Assembly (NCBI GenBank): GCA_902826695.1
Contig: CADEFU010000011.1
Coordinates: forward strand, 62,001-126,000
Direction: 5' to 3'
Source of the DNA: an uncultured Alphaproteobacteria bacterium
GTDB lineage: Bacteria; Pseudomonadota; Alphaproteobacteria; Micropepsales; Micropepsaceae
DNA length: 64,000 bases
Shown here: piece by piece, positions 1-10,488 of the stretch
How positions within the stretch are numbered: the stretch's first letter is position 1
Layout: every line of letters begins with the position of its first letter
Program-made: the position numbers and the translations under genes
Notes under the pieces: model-generated
The model's input: only the letters and a program-made list of their open reading frames with translations
The model's database searches: none
What the model was told of the DNA's origin: nothing

Positions 1-631
1 CCGGCACGCCCTTGCCCCCCGTGATCTCGCGAACCCGCCCCGCGATATTCTCGCGTGACGAGACGATCACATGGTGGCAGCCCAACCGCCTCGCGAGTTC
101 GACTTTGTTGTCGCTCCCGACTGTCCCGATAATCGTGGCGCCAAGCGACCGCGCCCACTGAATGGCGATCATCCCAACGCCACCGGCAGCCGCATGAAAC
201 AGGATCGTCGTCCCCGGCTCGACCTTGTAGGTGCGCCTGAGCAGATAGTGCGCCGTGAGCCCCTTGAGCAGGATCGCCGCTGCCACGTCGTCGCCGACCC
301 CGTCGGGAATCTTAACCGCGCGGTTCGCAACGATGTTGTGCGCCTCGCTATAGGCGCCGATCGGCCCCGACGCATACGCAACCCGGTCGCCTTCGCGAAA
401 GCGGGTGACCCCCGCGCCCACGCTCTCCACGACCCCCGCCGCCTCCAGGCCAAGGCCTGAGGGCAGCGGCACTTTGTAGAGTCCGGTGCGATGGTAGATG
501 TCGATGAAGTTCACGCCGACTGCCGTGTGGCGCACGCGCACCTCGCCATCGCCCGGCGCCTTGAGAGCGATCTCCTGAAATGACAGGACATCGGGACCCC
601 CCGTGCGTTCGAAGCGGATGGCGTGCGTCAT
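1..631 (-). CDS. NADPH:quinone oxidoreductase, zinc-type ADH/MDR family (3' end beyond window)
   Basis: The reading frame starts at an ATG at 631-629 behind a GAGGG ribosome site and stays open to base 1, so the C-terminus lies outside the window. The visible 210 residues begin MTHAIRFERTGGPDVL and show the GroES-like N-terminal domain typical of QOR (GVNFIDIYHRTGLY), followed by the Rossmann fold with the NADPH-binding run AAAGGVGMIAIQWA and a downstream SRENIAGRVREITGGKG segment. Family members reduce quinones by one electron in the cytosol and carry no zinc. No catalytic-zinc cysteines are seen, which supports QOR rather than a true alcohol dehydrogenase. It lies about 56 bp downstream of the DUF255 gene on the same strand. 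Confidence 0.9.
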   Translation of the reverse strand, partial: MTHAIRFERTGGPDVLSFQEIALKAPGDGEVRVRHTAVGVNFIDIYHRTGLYKVPLPSGLGLEAAGVVESVGAGVTRFREGDRVAYASGPIGAYSEAHNIVANRAVKIPDGVGDDVAAAILLKGLTAHYLLRRTYKVEPGTTILFHAAAGGVGMIAIQWARSLGATIIGTVGSDNKVELARRLGCHHVIVSSRENIAGRVREITGGKGVP

Positions 632-687
632 GATACCCTCAACAGTTTTCTGGTAACAGCAAAACGAACCGCCACGTCTCCAAACGT

Positions 688-2736
688 TTAGGCACGCTGC
701 GTCGGCTGCCCCTCATCCACGAATCGCGTTTTCAGCCCCATCTCGAGAGAAGCCGGATCGACGAAAGGTAGTGAGCAGGTTTGGCTCGAACACAAATAGG
801 CGGTGACGCGGTTGTTGACTTGACCCTTGCCCGCGGCCGGATGGTTCGGCCGAAGGGCCTCGCCGGGCGCAACAATGGTGATGATCTTGTTCGGCGCACT
901 CATGCGACGGAACACGTCGCGGAATGCGTTCACGCCCGCTTCGTTCCGCTGACCGATGATCACGATCTGCTGTGCGCGCAAAACAAAGTCGAAGCCGTTG
1001 AAGAACGTCCCGGATGAGGTCAGCTGCCGGCGGGCGTCTTCGGCGAACGCTTGCGTGAGCACGCTAAACCGCTCTGCGTAATCGATGTCGCCGGTAAACG
1101 CATTCAGCCGCACCAGCACGTGCATCATTGTGCCGTTTGCGGAAGGCGTCGCCCCGTCAGTCACCGTACGCACGCGCACGATCAAGTTCTGGGCGTCAGC
1201 TGGCGTCAGCGTGTAGCCGCCGATGTCGGTGCGCCAGAACTTGTCGTTGAGCGTTTTTGTCCACGTAAGCGCCTTGTCCAGATAGGGCTGGTGGCCCGTA
1301 ATCTCGTAGAGCGCGAGTGCAGCCCGCGCCATGTTCGCATAGTCCTCGGCGACGCCTGGCGTGCCCACCCTGCCCGCGCGATAGCTGTGCGCGAGCGTGC
1401 CCTCGCTTCCCATCGTGTCAGCGACAAACCAGAAAGCCTTCACCGCCGCGGCCTGCCAATCGGCGCGGCCGAGCGCATCGGACGCCTGCGCCAACGCGTA
1501 GATCATAAGCCCGTTCCAATCGGCGAGTACCTTGTCGTCGCGTTTCGGCTTCACCCGCTTCTCGCGCGCCAGAAACAACTTCTCGCGCAGCGCGTTCAGC
1601 TTGCCTTCCTGCACAGCCGGCAGAGGGATGGGCGCGCGGAGCCGGTGGAGGATGTTCTTGCCTTCCCAGTTCCCGTTAGCTCGCACGTCATAGACCTGCG
1701 CGAAGAGCTCCGCGTCTTTGCCCAGCAGGCTATCGATCTCGGCCTTGCTCCAAACGTAGAACTTCCCTTCTTCGCCCTCCGAGTCCGCGTCAATCGATGA
1801 AGCAAACGCGCCGCCCTCGGCCAGCATCTCGCGCAACGTCCAGCCGACGGTCTCCTCGATGCGCGCGCGATAGGTCGGGTTGCGCTGCTGCAGCCAGACG
1901 TTTGTCAAGATGTCGATCATCTGCGCGTTGTCGTAGAGCATCTTCTCGAAGTGCGGAACGAACCAACGCTCGTCCGTCGAGTAACGTGCATAGCCGCCGC
2001 CAAGGTGATCATAGATCCCGCCTTGGCTCATCGTGGTCAGCGACATGTCGACCGCGTGCAGGAACTGCGGCACGGTCGTGTTTAGATAGGCGCGCCACAG
2101 CAGTTCGATCGAGGGCGCGTTCGGAAACTTTGGCGCGCCCAAGATGCCGCCGTGGAACACGTCGAACTGCTGGCACACCCGCTTCATCACCATATCGAGC
2201 GTTGTCGGATCGAGCTGCGGTCCGCTGCGGTTGACCTCGAAGGCTTGCGTCAAGCCGGTGCGTAGCGTCTGCGCGTTCTTTGCGACCTGGTCGCCGTTCT
2301 CTCGATACATCCGCGAGACTTCGCGCAGCACCTCAACGAACGCTGGCTTGCCGAACTTTGGCTCCGGCGGGTAGTACGTGCCGCCGCCGAACGGCTCGCC
2401 CTGCGGGGTCAGGAAGATGGTCAGCGGCCAGCCGCCCTGCTCACCCATCATGTTGAGCGCGGTCTGATAGATCGCATCGATCTCGGGCCGCTCCTCACGA
2501 TCGACTTTGATGCTCACGAAGAGATCGTTCATCACGGCAGCCGTCGCTTCGTTCTCGAAGCTTTCGTGCGCCATCACATGGCACCAGTGGCAAGCGGCAT
2601 AACCGATCGAAAGCAGGATAGGCTTGTTCTGAGACTTCGCCTCCTCAAGCGCTGCCGGACCCCACTCCCGCCAGTGCACGGGGTTGTCCTTGTGTTGAAG
2701 CAGATAGGGGCTCGTCGATTGGCCGAGCAGATTCAT
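688..2736 (-). CDS. Thioredoxin domain-containing protein, YyaL/SSP411 (DUF255) family
   Basis: 682 residues, the usual length of this family. The N-terminus (NPVHWREWGPAALEEAK) leads into a thioredoxin-like domain with a C49-H-W-C52 motif. The C-terminal two thirds resemble an (alpha/alpha)6-barrel like N-acylglucosamine 2-epimerases, with conserved stretches such as GGIYDHLGGGYARYSTD and FPHFEKMLYDNAQ-like WFVPHFEKMLYDNA. Proteins of this type are cytosolic and of unproven activity; a redox or sugar-modifying role is inferred only from the folds. The gene has its own upstream region and probably starts the minus-strand transcript that runs into the quinone reductase. Confidence 0.9.
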   Translation of the reverse strand: MNLLGQSTSPYLLQHKDNPVHWREWGPAALEEAKSQNKPILLSIGYAACHWCHVMAHESFENEATAAVMNDLFVSIKVDREERPEIDAIYQTALNMMGEQGGWPLTIFLTPQGEPFGGGTYYPPEPKFGKPAFVEVLREVSRMYRENGDQVAKNAQTLRTGLTQAFEVNRSGPQLDPTTLDMVMKRVCQQFDVFHGGILGAPKFPNAPSIELLWRAYLNTTVPQFLHAVDMSLTTMSQGGIYDHLGGGYARYSTDERWFVPHFEKMLYDNAQMIDILTNVWLQQRNPTYRARIEETVGWTLREMLAEGGAFASSIDADSEGEEGKFYVWSKAEIDSLLGKDAELFAQVYDVRANGNWEGKNILHRLRAPIPLPAVQEGKLNALREKLFLAREKRVKPKRDDKVLADWNGLMIYALAQASDALGRADWQAAAVKAFWFVADTMGSEGTLAHSYRAGRVGTPGVAEDYANMARAALALYEITGHQPYLDKALTWTKTLNDKFWRTDIGGYTLTPADAQNLIVRVRTVTDGATPSANGTMMHVLVRLNAFTGDIDYAERFSVLTQAFAEDARRQLTSSGTFFNGFDFVLRAQQIVIIGQRNEAGVNAFRDVFRRMSAPNKIITIVAPGEALRPNHPAAGKGQVNNRVTAYLCSSQTCSLPFVDPASLEMGLKTRFVDEGQPTQRA

Positions 2737-2854
2737 GAGGCAAGGCTCCCTGGAATAGCGGGCGTGTGGATGACAAAAGCAGGTGCTGCACTCGGGTCCC
2801 GTCCCGCGCTAAGGTCGACGGAGGACAACATCAAGCGGAAGGCCGAGCGGCGCG

Positions 2855-3148
2855 ATGAAAATCACAATTGAGGTCGATTGTACACCGGCGGAAGCACGGG
2901 CCTACATGGGCTTGCCCGACGTCGAACCCCTCCAGGCCGAGGTCATGGCCGAGGTCCAGCGCCGGGTCATGCAGGGGCTCGCGATGACCGACCCACAACA
3001 GCTCTTGAAGAACTGGGCTCCCTGGGGTGCTCAGGGCATGGAGGCGTTTCAGAACATCATGCGGGCGGCAACCGGCGCCGCGGCGGGTGGTCGAGGCCCC
3101 CGGGACAAGGACGAAGAACCCCCTCACCGCCCTAAGCCCCGCAGCTGA
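2855..3148 (+). CDS. DUF6489 family small protein
   Basis: 97 residues starting MKITIEVDCTPAEARAYMGLPDVEPLQ and ending in a hydrophilic, proline- and basic-rich tail. The N-terminal half is a predicted strand-helix unit without signal peptide or membrane segment, so it should be cytosolic. The sequence matches my recollection of the alphaproteobacterial DUF6489 family, whose function is unknown. It ends 10 bp before mnmE, so the two are probably co-transcribed, and it may be a polymer-binding or adaptor protein. That last statement is speculation from the resemblance to short phasin-like proteins (LKNWAPWGAQGMEAFQNIM). Confidence 0.8.
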   Translation: MKITIEVDCTPAEARAYMGLPDVEPLQAEVMAEVQRRVMQGLAMTDPQQLLKNWAPWGAQGMEAFQNIMRAATGAAAGGRGPRDKDEEPPHRPKPRS

Positions 3149-3158
3149 CCCGAGCGCC

Positions 3159-4490
3159 ATGGAACGCCGCAGCACGATCTTCGCCCTCGCATCCGCGCGA
3201 GGCCGTGCCGGTATCTGCGTGTTCCGAGTCTCTGGTCCCGCCGCCAAAGCGGCTGTAGAGACACTAACCGGTGCGCCAGTGCCGACGCCCCGCCAAGCGT
3301 CCCTCCGCGATACGCGTCTGGCTGACGGAACGCTGATCGATCGCGGCCTGGTGCTCTGGTTCGAAGCCCCGCATTCGTTCACCGGCGAGGACGTGGCGGA
3401 GTTCCACCTCCACGGCGGCCCCGCCGTCATCGCCGCCATGACGCGCCGCCTTGGCGAACTCCCGGGTCTTCGCCCTGCCGACGCCGGCGAGTTCACCCGC
3501 CGCGCCTTCATGGCCGGCAAGCTGGACCTGACCGAGGCCGAGGGCCTCGCCGATCTGATCAACGCCGAGACGGAGCAGCAACGGCGCCTGGCGCTCCGCC
3601 AGCTCCAAGGCGGCCTGAAGGAGCAGTACGAGCGCTGGCGCGGCGAACTCGTCCGCGCGCTGGCCCACATCGAAGCGGCGATCGACTTCGTCGACGAAGC
3701 ACTGCCGGACGATCTCGCCACGAGCGTGGGCCCCCGCGTTGCCAAACTCCGCGCCGAGATCGAAGCCCACCTCGCCGATCATCGCCGCGGCGAGATCGTG
3801 CGGGATGGATTCACCGTGGTGATCTTGGGCGCCCCCAACGTCGGTAAGTCGTCGCTCCTGAACGCGCTCGCCCGGCGCGACGTCGCGATCGTTTCTTCCG
3901 TACCCGGAACGACGCGCGATGCGATCGAAGTCGATCTCGATCTCGGCGGCTATGCCGTGACGCTGATCGATACGGCGGGACTCAGGGACACGACGGACGA
4001 GATCGAGAGCGAGGGCATCAGGCGCGCCCGGGCGAAAGCTCAGTACGCGGACCTCCGTCTCGGTGTGTTTGACGCCGCCGAATTCGTTAATGATTCACGT
4101 GTGTCACCGGAACTCGTGGAAGGCGATGCGATCCTTCTGAACAAGTGCGATGTGCCTCGCGCCGCGACGCAAACGGTGGCGGCCCCGCTGCATTCCATGC
4201 GCATCTCCGCAAAGACGGGCGAAGGCATCGACGCATTGTTGGCGTGGCTTGAGGGCCAAGTGGTCGCGCGCGCCGGTGGATCGGAGTCGATGCCGATGAC
4301 ACGCGCGCGTCATCGCGAAGCGCTCGTCGACGCGCATACCGCGCTCCAGCGATTCACCATGGCAACGGCGCTCGATGTTGCTGCCGAAGATCTTCGCATC
4401 GCCACTCGCGCGCTTGGCCGTATCACCGGCCGCGTCGATGTCGAGGATCTGCTCGACGTGATCTTTCGCGAGTTCTGCATCGGCAAATAG
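3159..4490 (+). CDS. mnmE: tRNA uridine-5-carboxymethylaminomethyl(34) synthesis GTPase MnmE
   Basis: 443 residues from the ATG at 3159 (MERRSTIFALASARGRAG), chosen because it begins at the conserved N-terminal folate-binding domain. The frame is open further upstream, but that part overlaps DUF6489. The domain order is normal: TrmE N-domain, a helical domain, then a G domain with GAPNVGKSS (Walker A), GTTRDAIEVD, DTAGLRD and NKCD, ending in the family's hallmark C-terminal FCIGK. With MnmG it builds the cmnm5/nm5 modification of wobble uridine in several tRNAs. mnmG follows after 143 bp, as in most alphaproteobacterial origin regions. Confidence 0.97.
   Translation: MERRSTIFALASARGRAGICVFRVSGPAAKAAVETLTGAPVPTPRQASLRDTRLADGTLIDRGLVLWFEAPHSFTGEDVAEFHLHGGPAVIAAMTRRLGELPGLRPADAGEFTRRAFMAGKLDLTEAEGLADLINAETEQQRRLALRQLQGGLKEQYERWRGELVRALAHIEAAIDFVDEALPDDLATSVGPRVAKLRAEIEAHLADHRRGEIVRDGFTVVILGAPNVGKSSLLNALARRDVAIVSSVPGTTRDAIEVDLDLGGYAVTLIDTAGLRDTTDEIESEGIRRARAKAQYADLRLGVFDAAEFVNDSRVSPELVEGDAILLNKCDVPRAATQTVAAPLHSMRISAKTGEGIDALLAWLEGQVVARAGGSESMPMTRARHREALVDAHTALQRFTMATALDVAAEDLRIATRALGRITGRVDVEDLLDVIFREFCIGK
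4092..4105. promoter_or_regulatory. Weak parS-like site inside mnmE
   Basis: The 14-mer GATTCACGTGTGTC keeps the CACGTG core of the bacterial parS palindrome (GTTTCACGTGAAAC) and matches it at 10 of 14 positions. It is the least convincing of the parS-like sites here and could be a chance CACGTG. Confidence 0.25.
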
Positions 4491-4508
4491 ACCGGTCAGA
4501 CTCGTTAA

Positions 4509-4522
4509 GACTCACATGAAAC
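4509..4522. promoter_or_regulatory. parS-like site, copy 1 of a direct repeat
   Basis: GACTCACATGAAAC matches the parS palindrome GTTTCACGTGAAAC at 11 of 14 positions. It lies 18 bp after the mnmE stop. An identical 14-mer starts 31 bp downstream, about three helical turns away. Proximity to parAB supports a ParB-binding role, but the half-palindrome is degenerate. Confidence 0.45.
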
Positions 4523-4539
4523 GCGTGAGCTCCGGCGAG

Positions 4540-4553
4540 GACTCACATGAAAC
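4540..4553. promoter_or_regulatory. parS-like site, copy 2 of a direct repeat
   Basis: An exact second copy of GACTCACATGAAAC, 31 bp after the first, in the mnmE-mnmG gap. It has the same 11/14 match to the parS consensus. Confidence 0.45.
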
Positions 4554-4554
4554 G

Positions 4555-4568
4555 GATTCACGTGCGAC
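4555..4568. promoter_or_regulatory. parS-like site, third in the mnmE-mnmG gap
   Basis: GATTCACGTGCGAC keeps TTCACGTG and matches the parS consensus at 11 of 14 positions. It abuts the second direct-repeat copy, so about 60 bp hold three related sites. Confidence 0.4.
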
Positions 4569-4633
4569 ACGAGCATCCGTCCGTGTGCTGAGTTTTGACT
4601 CAAGGGGCTCCACTGCTGTATCGCCCTGCGCCC

Positions 4634-6492
<1,859 letters not shown>

Positions 6493-6496
<4 letters not shown>

Positions 6497-7143
6497 CCTC
6501 CCCAGCGTACGGACCGTCCGAATTTACTTTCGAGACGCAAGTCTCACGTGAAACGCTCGACCGTCTCACAACCTACGTTAACCTTCTTGCCGAGTGGAAT
6601 GAGCGCCTGAACCTTGTCGCGCCCTCGACCGTGGCGGAGGTCTGGCGGCGGCACATTTTGGACTCCGCCCAGCTCGCGCCCCTGATTCCACCAGACGCAA
6701 GGACAATCGTCGACCTCGGCAGCGGCGCCGGCTTCCCCGGTCTGGTGCTCGCGATCATGCTTGCCGACCGTGCGGGTCTGAAGGTCCACCTCGTCGAATC
6801 GATCCAAAAGAAGTGCCGCTTCCTAGAGGCCGTGATCGCCGCAACCGGGGCTCCGGCGGAGGTTCACGCTTGCCGGGCGGAGGACATGAGGATGAAGGCC
6901 GACGTCCTCACCGCCCGCGCCGTCGCCCCCCTAGATCGGCTTCTCCCGATGGCTCACCCCTTCTTCCGACCTGACACAATCGCCCTGTTTCTCAAGGGGA
7001 GATCGCTCAACGACGAATTGACCCTTGCAACCAAATCCTGGACACTCCACGGCACCCCCATCCCCAGCGGCTCAGACCCCTCGGGATTCGTGTTGAGAGT
7101 CACAGGATTAGCCCCTTGTCGCAGGTCCCGGAAACCGTCCTAG
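6493..7143 (+). CDS. rsmG: 16S rRNA (guanine(527)-N7)-methyltransferase RsmG (GidB)
   Basis: 216 residues from a GTG at 6493 that shares bases with the mnmG stop (GTGA), implying translational coupling. The protein has the RsmG N-terminal helices ([34 protein letters not shown]), then the SAM-binding motif [18 protein letters not shown] and the [17 protein letters not shown] strand. It makes m7G527 in the 530 loop of 16S rRNA; loss in other bacteria gives low-level streptomycin resistance. Its last 28 bp overlap the proposed parA start. The best parS-like site of the window lies in codons 17-21. Confidence 0.95.
6541..6554. promoter_or_regulatory. parS centromere-like site (best match)
   Basis: GTCTCACGTGAAAC matches the near-universal parS inner palindrome GTTTCACGTGAAAC at 13 of 14 positions. 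It lies inside the beginning of rsmG, about 575 bp upstream of parA, a usual place for ParB-binding sites in this group. It is the strongest parS candidate in the window. Confidence 0.75.
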
Positions 7144-8012
7144 AGCCGCGTCGCGGCCGGCACGAAAAGACACGCGTCATTGTCATCGCCAACCAGAAAG
7201 GTGGCGTCGGCAAGACGACGACCGCAATCAACCTGGGGACAGCATTGGCGGCGGTTGGCAAGCAAGTCCTCGTCATCGATGTCGACCCGCAAGGCAACGC
7301 CTCGACCGGCCTTGGCATCTCAAAGCATCAACGCTCGGTGTCGATCTACGAAGTGATGATCGGCCATGCGCCGTTGAGCGAAGCGATCGTGCCGACACAG
7401 ATCCCCGGCCTGCATGTGATTCCGGCGACCTCCGAACTCGCCGGCGCCGAGATGGAACTCGTCGGCGTACCTCGCCGCTCGTTCCGTCTGCGCGACTCGC
7501 TCGAGGGTTACTTGAGCAAGTTTTCCGAGCCGAACGCGAAGTCGGATTCGACCGAAGTTTCGACCGACGTCTCGAAGCTCACGAACTACGATTACATTCT
7601 CATCGACTGCCCGCCGTCACTGAACCTGCTCACGATCAACGCGATGACGGCGGCCAGCGGACTGCTCGTTCCTCTGCAGTGCGAATTTTTCGCGCTCGAG
7701 GGATTAAGCCAACTGTTACGTACCATTGATCTGGTAAGGGGCAGTTTGAACCCGAGCTTGGAAATACAGGGCGTTGTGCTCACGATGTTCGACAAGCGCA
7801 ACAACCTCTCCGAACAGGTCGCCGAGGACGTTCGTAAACACCTTGGTGAGAAAGTTTACCAAACGATAATACCTAGGAACGTACGCATCTCAGAGGCACC
7901 GAGTCACGGTCTGCCAGCGCTTCTCTACGACCTGAAGAGCGCGGGCAGCCAGGCCTACATCAAGCTCGCGGGCGAGATGATCCAACGCGAAAAATCACGC
8001 AAGGCAGCATGA
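7116..8012 (+). CDS. parA: Chromosome-partitioning ATPase ParA
   Basis: 298 residues if translation begins at the TTG at 7116. The conserved core starts near residue 21 with VIVIANQKGGVGKTTTAINLG, the deviant Walker A motif of the ParA/MinD/Soj family (signature and catalytic lysines both present). No ATG or GTG precedes the P-loop in a suitable place, so the weak TTG inside the end of rsmG is the likely start. Further motifs are LVIDVDPQGNAST and YDYILIDCPPSLNLLTINA. It binds DNA non-specifically as an ATP dimer and moves the ParB-parS complex. The insert rich in Ser and Thr near residue 140 (SKFSEPNAKSDSTEVSTDVSK) is longer than in many homologues. Confidence 0.95.
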   Translation: MSQVPETVLEPRRGRHEKTRVIVIANQKGGVGKTTTAINLGTALAAVGKQVLVIDVDPQGNASTGLGISKHQRSVSIYEVMIGHAPLSEAIVPTQIPGLHVIPATSELAGAEMELVGVPRRSFRLRDSLEGYLSKFSEPNAKSDSTEVSTDVSKLTNYDYILIDCPPSLNLLTINAMTAASGLLVPLQCEFFALEGLSQLLRTIDLVRGSLNPSLEIQGVVLTMFDKRNNLSEQVAEDVRKHLGEKVYQTIIPRNVRISEAPSHGLPALLYDLKSAGSQAYIKLAGEMIQREKSRKAA

Positions 8013-8938
8013 GCAACACCCCAGTAAAGAAGTTCGCAGGGTTGGGTCGCGGTCTTTCCGCTCTCTTGGGCGAGGTCGAATCGGAGGTGCTGGCCGCCAG
8101 CGCCAAAGCCGATCTGAAACCCGCTGCAGGCCAGCCGCAGGCGCCCGGCGCCCCCGCCGAGGCGCGCGCCCCACGCACGCTTCCAATCGCGCTGCTCCGT
8201 CCGAATCCGTTCCAACCGCGCGACCACTTCGACCCCGAGCTGCTCGAAGAACTCGCCGCCTCGATTCGCGACAAGGGCATCATCCAACCGATCGTCGTGC
8301 GCCCTGTTCCGGGCCAGTCCGACGAGTACCAAATCGTCGCCGGCGAACGCCGCTGGCGTGCCGCCCAGAAGGCTCGCCTGCACGAGGTGCCGGTTGTCAT
8401 CCGTGCGTTCACGGACGCCGAGGCGCTCGAAGTCGCGCTCATCGAAAACATCCAACGCGCCGACCTGAACGCAATCGAAGAAGCACGCGGTTACCGCCAG
8501 CTGATCGAGAAATTCAACTACACCCAAGAGGCCCTGGGCCAAACGATCGGCCGCAGCCGCAGCCACATCGCCAACACGCTGCGTCTCCTACAGTTGCCGC
8601 AGACGGTCCAAGACTACATCTTCTCCGGCAAGCTTTCGGCCGGCCACGCCCGCACGCTGGTCGGCGCCCCCGACCCGGAAGCGATGGCGAAGGAACTGAT
8701 CGAAGGCCGCGCCAACGTCCGCGAGGCAGAGGAACGCAGCCGCAAAGCCAAGGGCAAAAAGAAGCGCACGATCGGCAAAGACGCCGACACCCGCGCTCTT
8801 GAGCAGTCGATGGCGAACAGCTTAGGCCTGAACGTCAACATCGCCCACAAAGGCGACAAAGGCGGCGAGTTGAAGATTAGCTACAAGACCCTCGAACAGC
8901 TCGACGACCTCTGCGAAAAGCTCGGCGGCCGCCGCTGA
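8009..8938 (+). CDS. parB: Chromosome-partitioning protein ParB (CTPase, parS-binding)
   Basis: 309 residues, starting 4 bp inside parA (ATGA overlap). The N-terminus has the ParA-contacting KKFAGLGRGLSALLG segment. The ParB/Srx domain contains NPFQPR and GERRWRAAQKA, the CTP-binding box. A helix-turn-helix follows (YTQEALGQTIGRSRSHIANTLRLL), and a C-terminal dimerisation domain ends LEQLDDLCEKLGGRR. It loads at parS and spreads as a CTP-gated clamp. The parS-like sites at 4509-4568 and 6541 are its probable targets. Confidence 0.97.
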   Translation: MSNTPVKKFAGLGRGLSALLGEVESEVLAASAKADLKPAAGQPQAPGAPAEARAPRTLPIALLRPNPFQPRDHFDPELLEELAASIRDKGIIQPIVVRPVPGQSDEYQIVAGERRWRAAQKARLHEVPVVIRAFTDAEALEVALIENIQRADLNAIEEARGYRQLIEKFNYTQEALGQTIGRSRSHIANTLRLLQLPQTVQDYIFSGKLSAGHARTLVGAPDPEAMAKELIEGRANVREAEERSRKAKGKKKRTIGKDADTRALEQSMANSLGLNVNIAHKGDKGGELKISYKTLEQLDDLCEKLGGRR

Positions 8939-8983
8939 CGCGGTCGCTTCGCTGGCCTGAATGCAGAGTCTCACGAAGCTACG

Positions 8984-9430
8984 CTAGGCCGCCGAAGTGA
9001 ACAGCCAGTAGCAGACAGCTACCTCGCCAAGCAAAATCAGAGCCAACATTAGCGCGAACCGGGGCGCAACGCGTGCCCAAGTGCCGAGGCCAATGAGGGT
9101 AAGCCCAACGACAACAAACGCTCCCTGTATCTGCAAGGAGCGCCCGATCATCATCCCCACGTCTGTCACACCGACATAAGGGCCGGCCCGATTAATGGCC
9201 AACGCCAATGGGTGAATCATGAGACCGCTGGGCAAGTCGGCAATTGCAAAGAAAATCGTCCTGATGAGGGCCCCCTCGCAGCCAGCACCAAGGGCGCCGA
9301 AAAAGCCCACAGGGCAAACGCCCTCGTAGGCAAGGGTGACAGCAAGGCCAACCAGACTTCCCGCAATGACGTAGACGATAAACGCAGCAGAAAAACCGCC
9401 AACGATGCGTGCTGCGTGGCCCAACAGCAT
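8984..9430 (-). CDS. Hypothetical integral membrane protein
   Basis: 148 residues with four predicted transmembrane segments: about residues 8-33, 50-70 (weak), 95-118 and 125-145. I do not recognise a family. It contains two cysteines (YEGVCPVGF and GAGCEGAL) in a small loop after the first helix, which might form a disulfide on the periplasmic side. It starts 3 bp after the holA stop on the same strand, so it is the last gene of the leuS-lptE-holA transcript, though its function need not be linked. Confidence 0.6.
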   Translation of the reverse strand: MLLGHAARIVGGFSAAFIVYVIAGSLVGLAVTLAYEGVCPVGFFGALGAGCEGALIRTIFFAIADLPSGLMIHPLALAINRAGPYVGVTDVGMMIGRSLQIQGAFVVVGLTLIGLGTWARVAPRFALMLALILLGEVAVCYWLFTSAA

Positions 9431-9433
9431 GAG

Positions 9434-10435
9434 TTACCGCCGCCCCTTCAACATCGCCACCTGCGTCAACGCCTGCTGCGCAATCGCGGTCTCGGGAAAG
9501 CCGGTGAGCCGCGTCTGCGCTTCGGCCTCCGCAAGCACCCGCATAGCCTTGACCAGCCGCGCGTGATCCCAGCCCGAAAGCTGCGCTTGCATGCGCTGCT
9601 CGTAGTACGACGACCGCCCCCATGACGGCCCGCCGCCGCCTTCCGCAAAGGCGCCGATCCGCTGGAAGAGCCTCAGTGCGGCGCCCACCGCGCCCGTCCA
9701 GGACACGCCCGACTCCGTGCCCTTGGCGATCAGGCGGTCCAAGAGTTTCAGGTCGCCCGCCACCACGGCATCGGCAAGCTCGTCGATCTCGACCGCGCCG
9801 CTGTCGCCAACCATCATGACGGCCTCGGCCCGCGTGAGCTTCGCGCCTTTCTCACCCTTGCCAAGATAGGCCGAGAGCTTGTCGAGTTCGCTCCTGAGTA
9901 ACCGCCGGTCCGTGGCCAGCGCATCGGCGAGGTAGGCGAGCGCATCCGCCTCAACCTCCCACCCAGTGGCACCCAGCGTTTCACGGATCAACCGCGCCGC
10001 ATCCTCAGGGCGGTCGTCGTAGCACTCGATCGCCGCAGCAACCTTCGCCCCTTCGAACAGCTTCCGGAGCGACGAGGTCTTCGTGAGTTCTCCGGCCTCG
10101 ATGATGACAAATGAATCGCCAAGCGGCTCGCTCAAGAACCCTTCGAACAATTCGGCAAGACCATCGGTCGCATCGCGCACCCGCACGACCCGCCGCCCGC
10201 CGAACATCGAAATGGCACCGGCCTCATCGCCGAGCCGCGCCGGGTCTTTCCGCAGCACATCGGCGCCAAGATCGGCGACCCGAAACGCATCGCTCATATC
10301 GGGCACAATGGATTTAGCGAGGCGGTCCGCTCGCTCCCGAACGAGCCCCGTGTTCGACCCAAACACAAGTGCCGCAACCCACGCCTTGGGCGGCGCGGCA
10401 GAGAGCTTGTCGGCATCGGAAGAGGTAACGCGCAT
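9434..10435 (-). CDS. holA: DNA polymerase III subunit delta
   Basis: 333 residues of the HolA family. The N-terminal AAA+-like fold starts with WVAALVFGSNTGLVRERADRLAKSIV, and later segments such as GDSFVIIEAGELTKTSSLRKLFE and LLRSELDKLSAYLG are typical. The C-terminal helical domain contains LFQRIGAFAEGG and ends in the short basic tail KGRR. Delta opens the beta sliding clamp as part of the clamp loader. The order leuS-lptE-holA is the usual one in proteobacteria. Confidence 0.93.
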   Translation of the reverse strand: MRVTSSDADKLSAAPPKAWVAALVFGSNTGLVRERADRLAKSIVPDMSDAFRVADLGADVLRKDPARLGDEAGAISMFGGRRVVRVRDATDGLAELFEGFLSEPLGDSFVIIEAGELTKTSSLRKLFEGAKVAAAIECYDDRPEDAARLIRETLGATGWEVEADALAYLADALATDRRLLRSELDKLSAYLGKGEKGAKLTRAEAVMMVGDSGAVEIDELADAVVAGDLKLLDRLIAKGTESGVSWTGAVGAALRLFQRIGAFAEGGGGPSWGRSSYYEQRMQAQLSGWDHARLVKAMRVLAEAEAQTRLTGFPETAIAQQALTQVAMLKGRR

Positions 10436-10488
10436 ACCGACTGATTAGCCGTTCCCCTGTTGAGGGGGAAGCGCAGGCATTCGGACGG

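Noticed and set aside
4491..4633. Possible replication origin next to mnmE/mnmG
   Set aside because: The gap is only 143 bp and shows parS-like sites but no DnaA-box cluster or AT-rich unwinding region; dnaA, hemE and rho are not in the window.
10452..10470. Intrinsic terminator between lptE and holA
   Set aside because: A short GC stem exists but without a T-run, and holA is likely co-transcribed with lptE; kept only as an example of the GC hairpin class.
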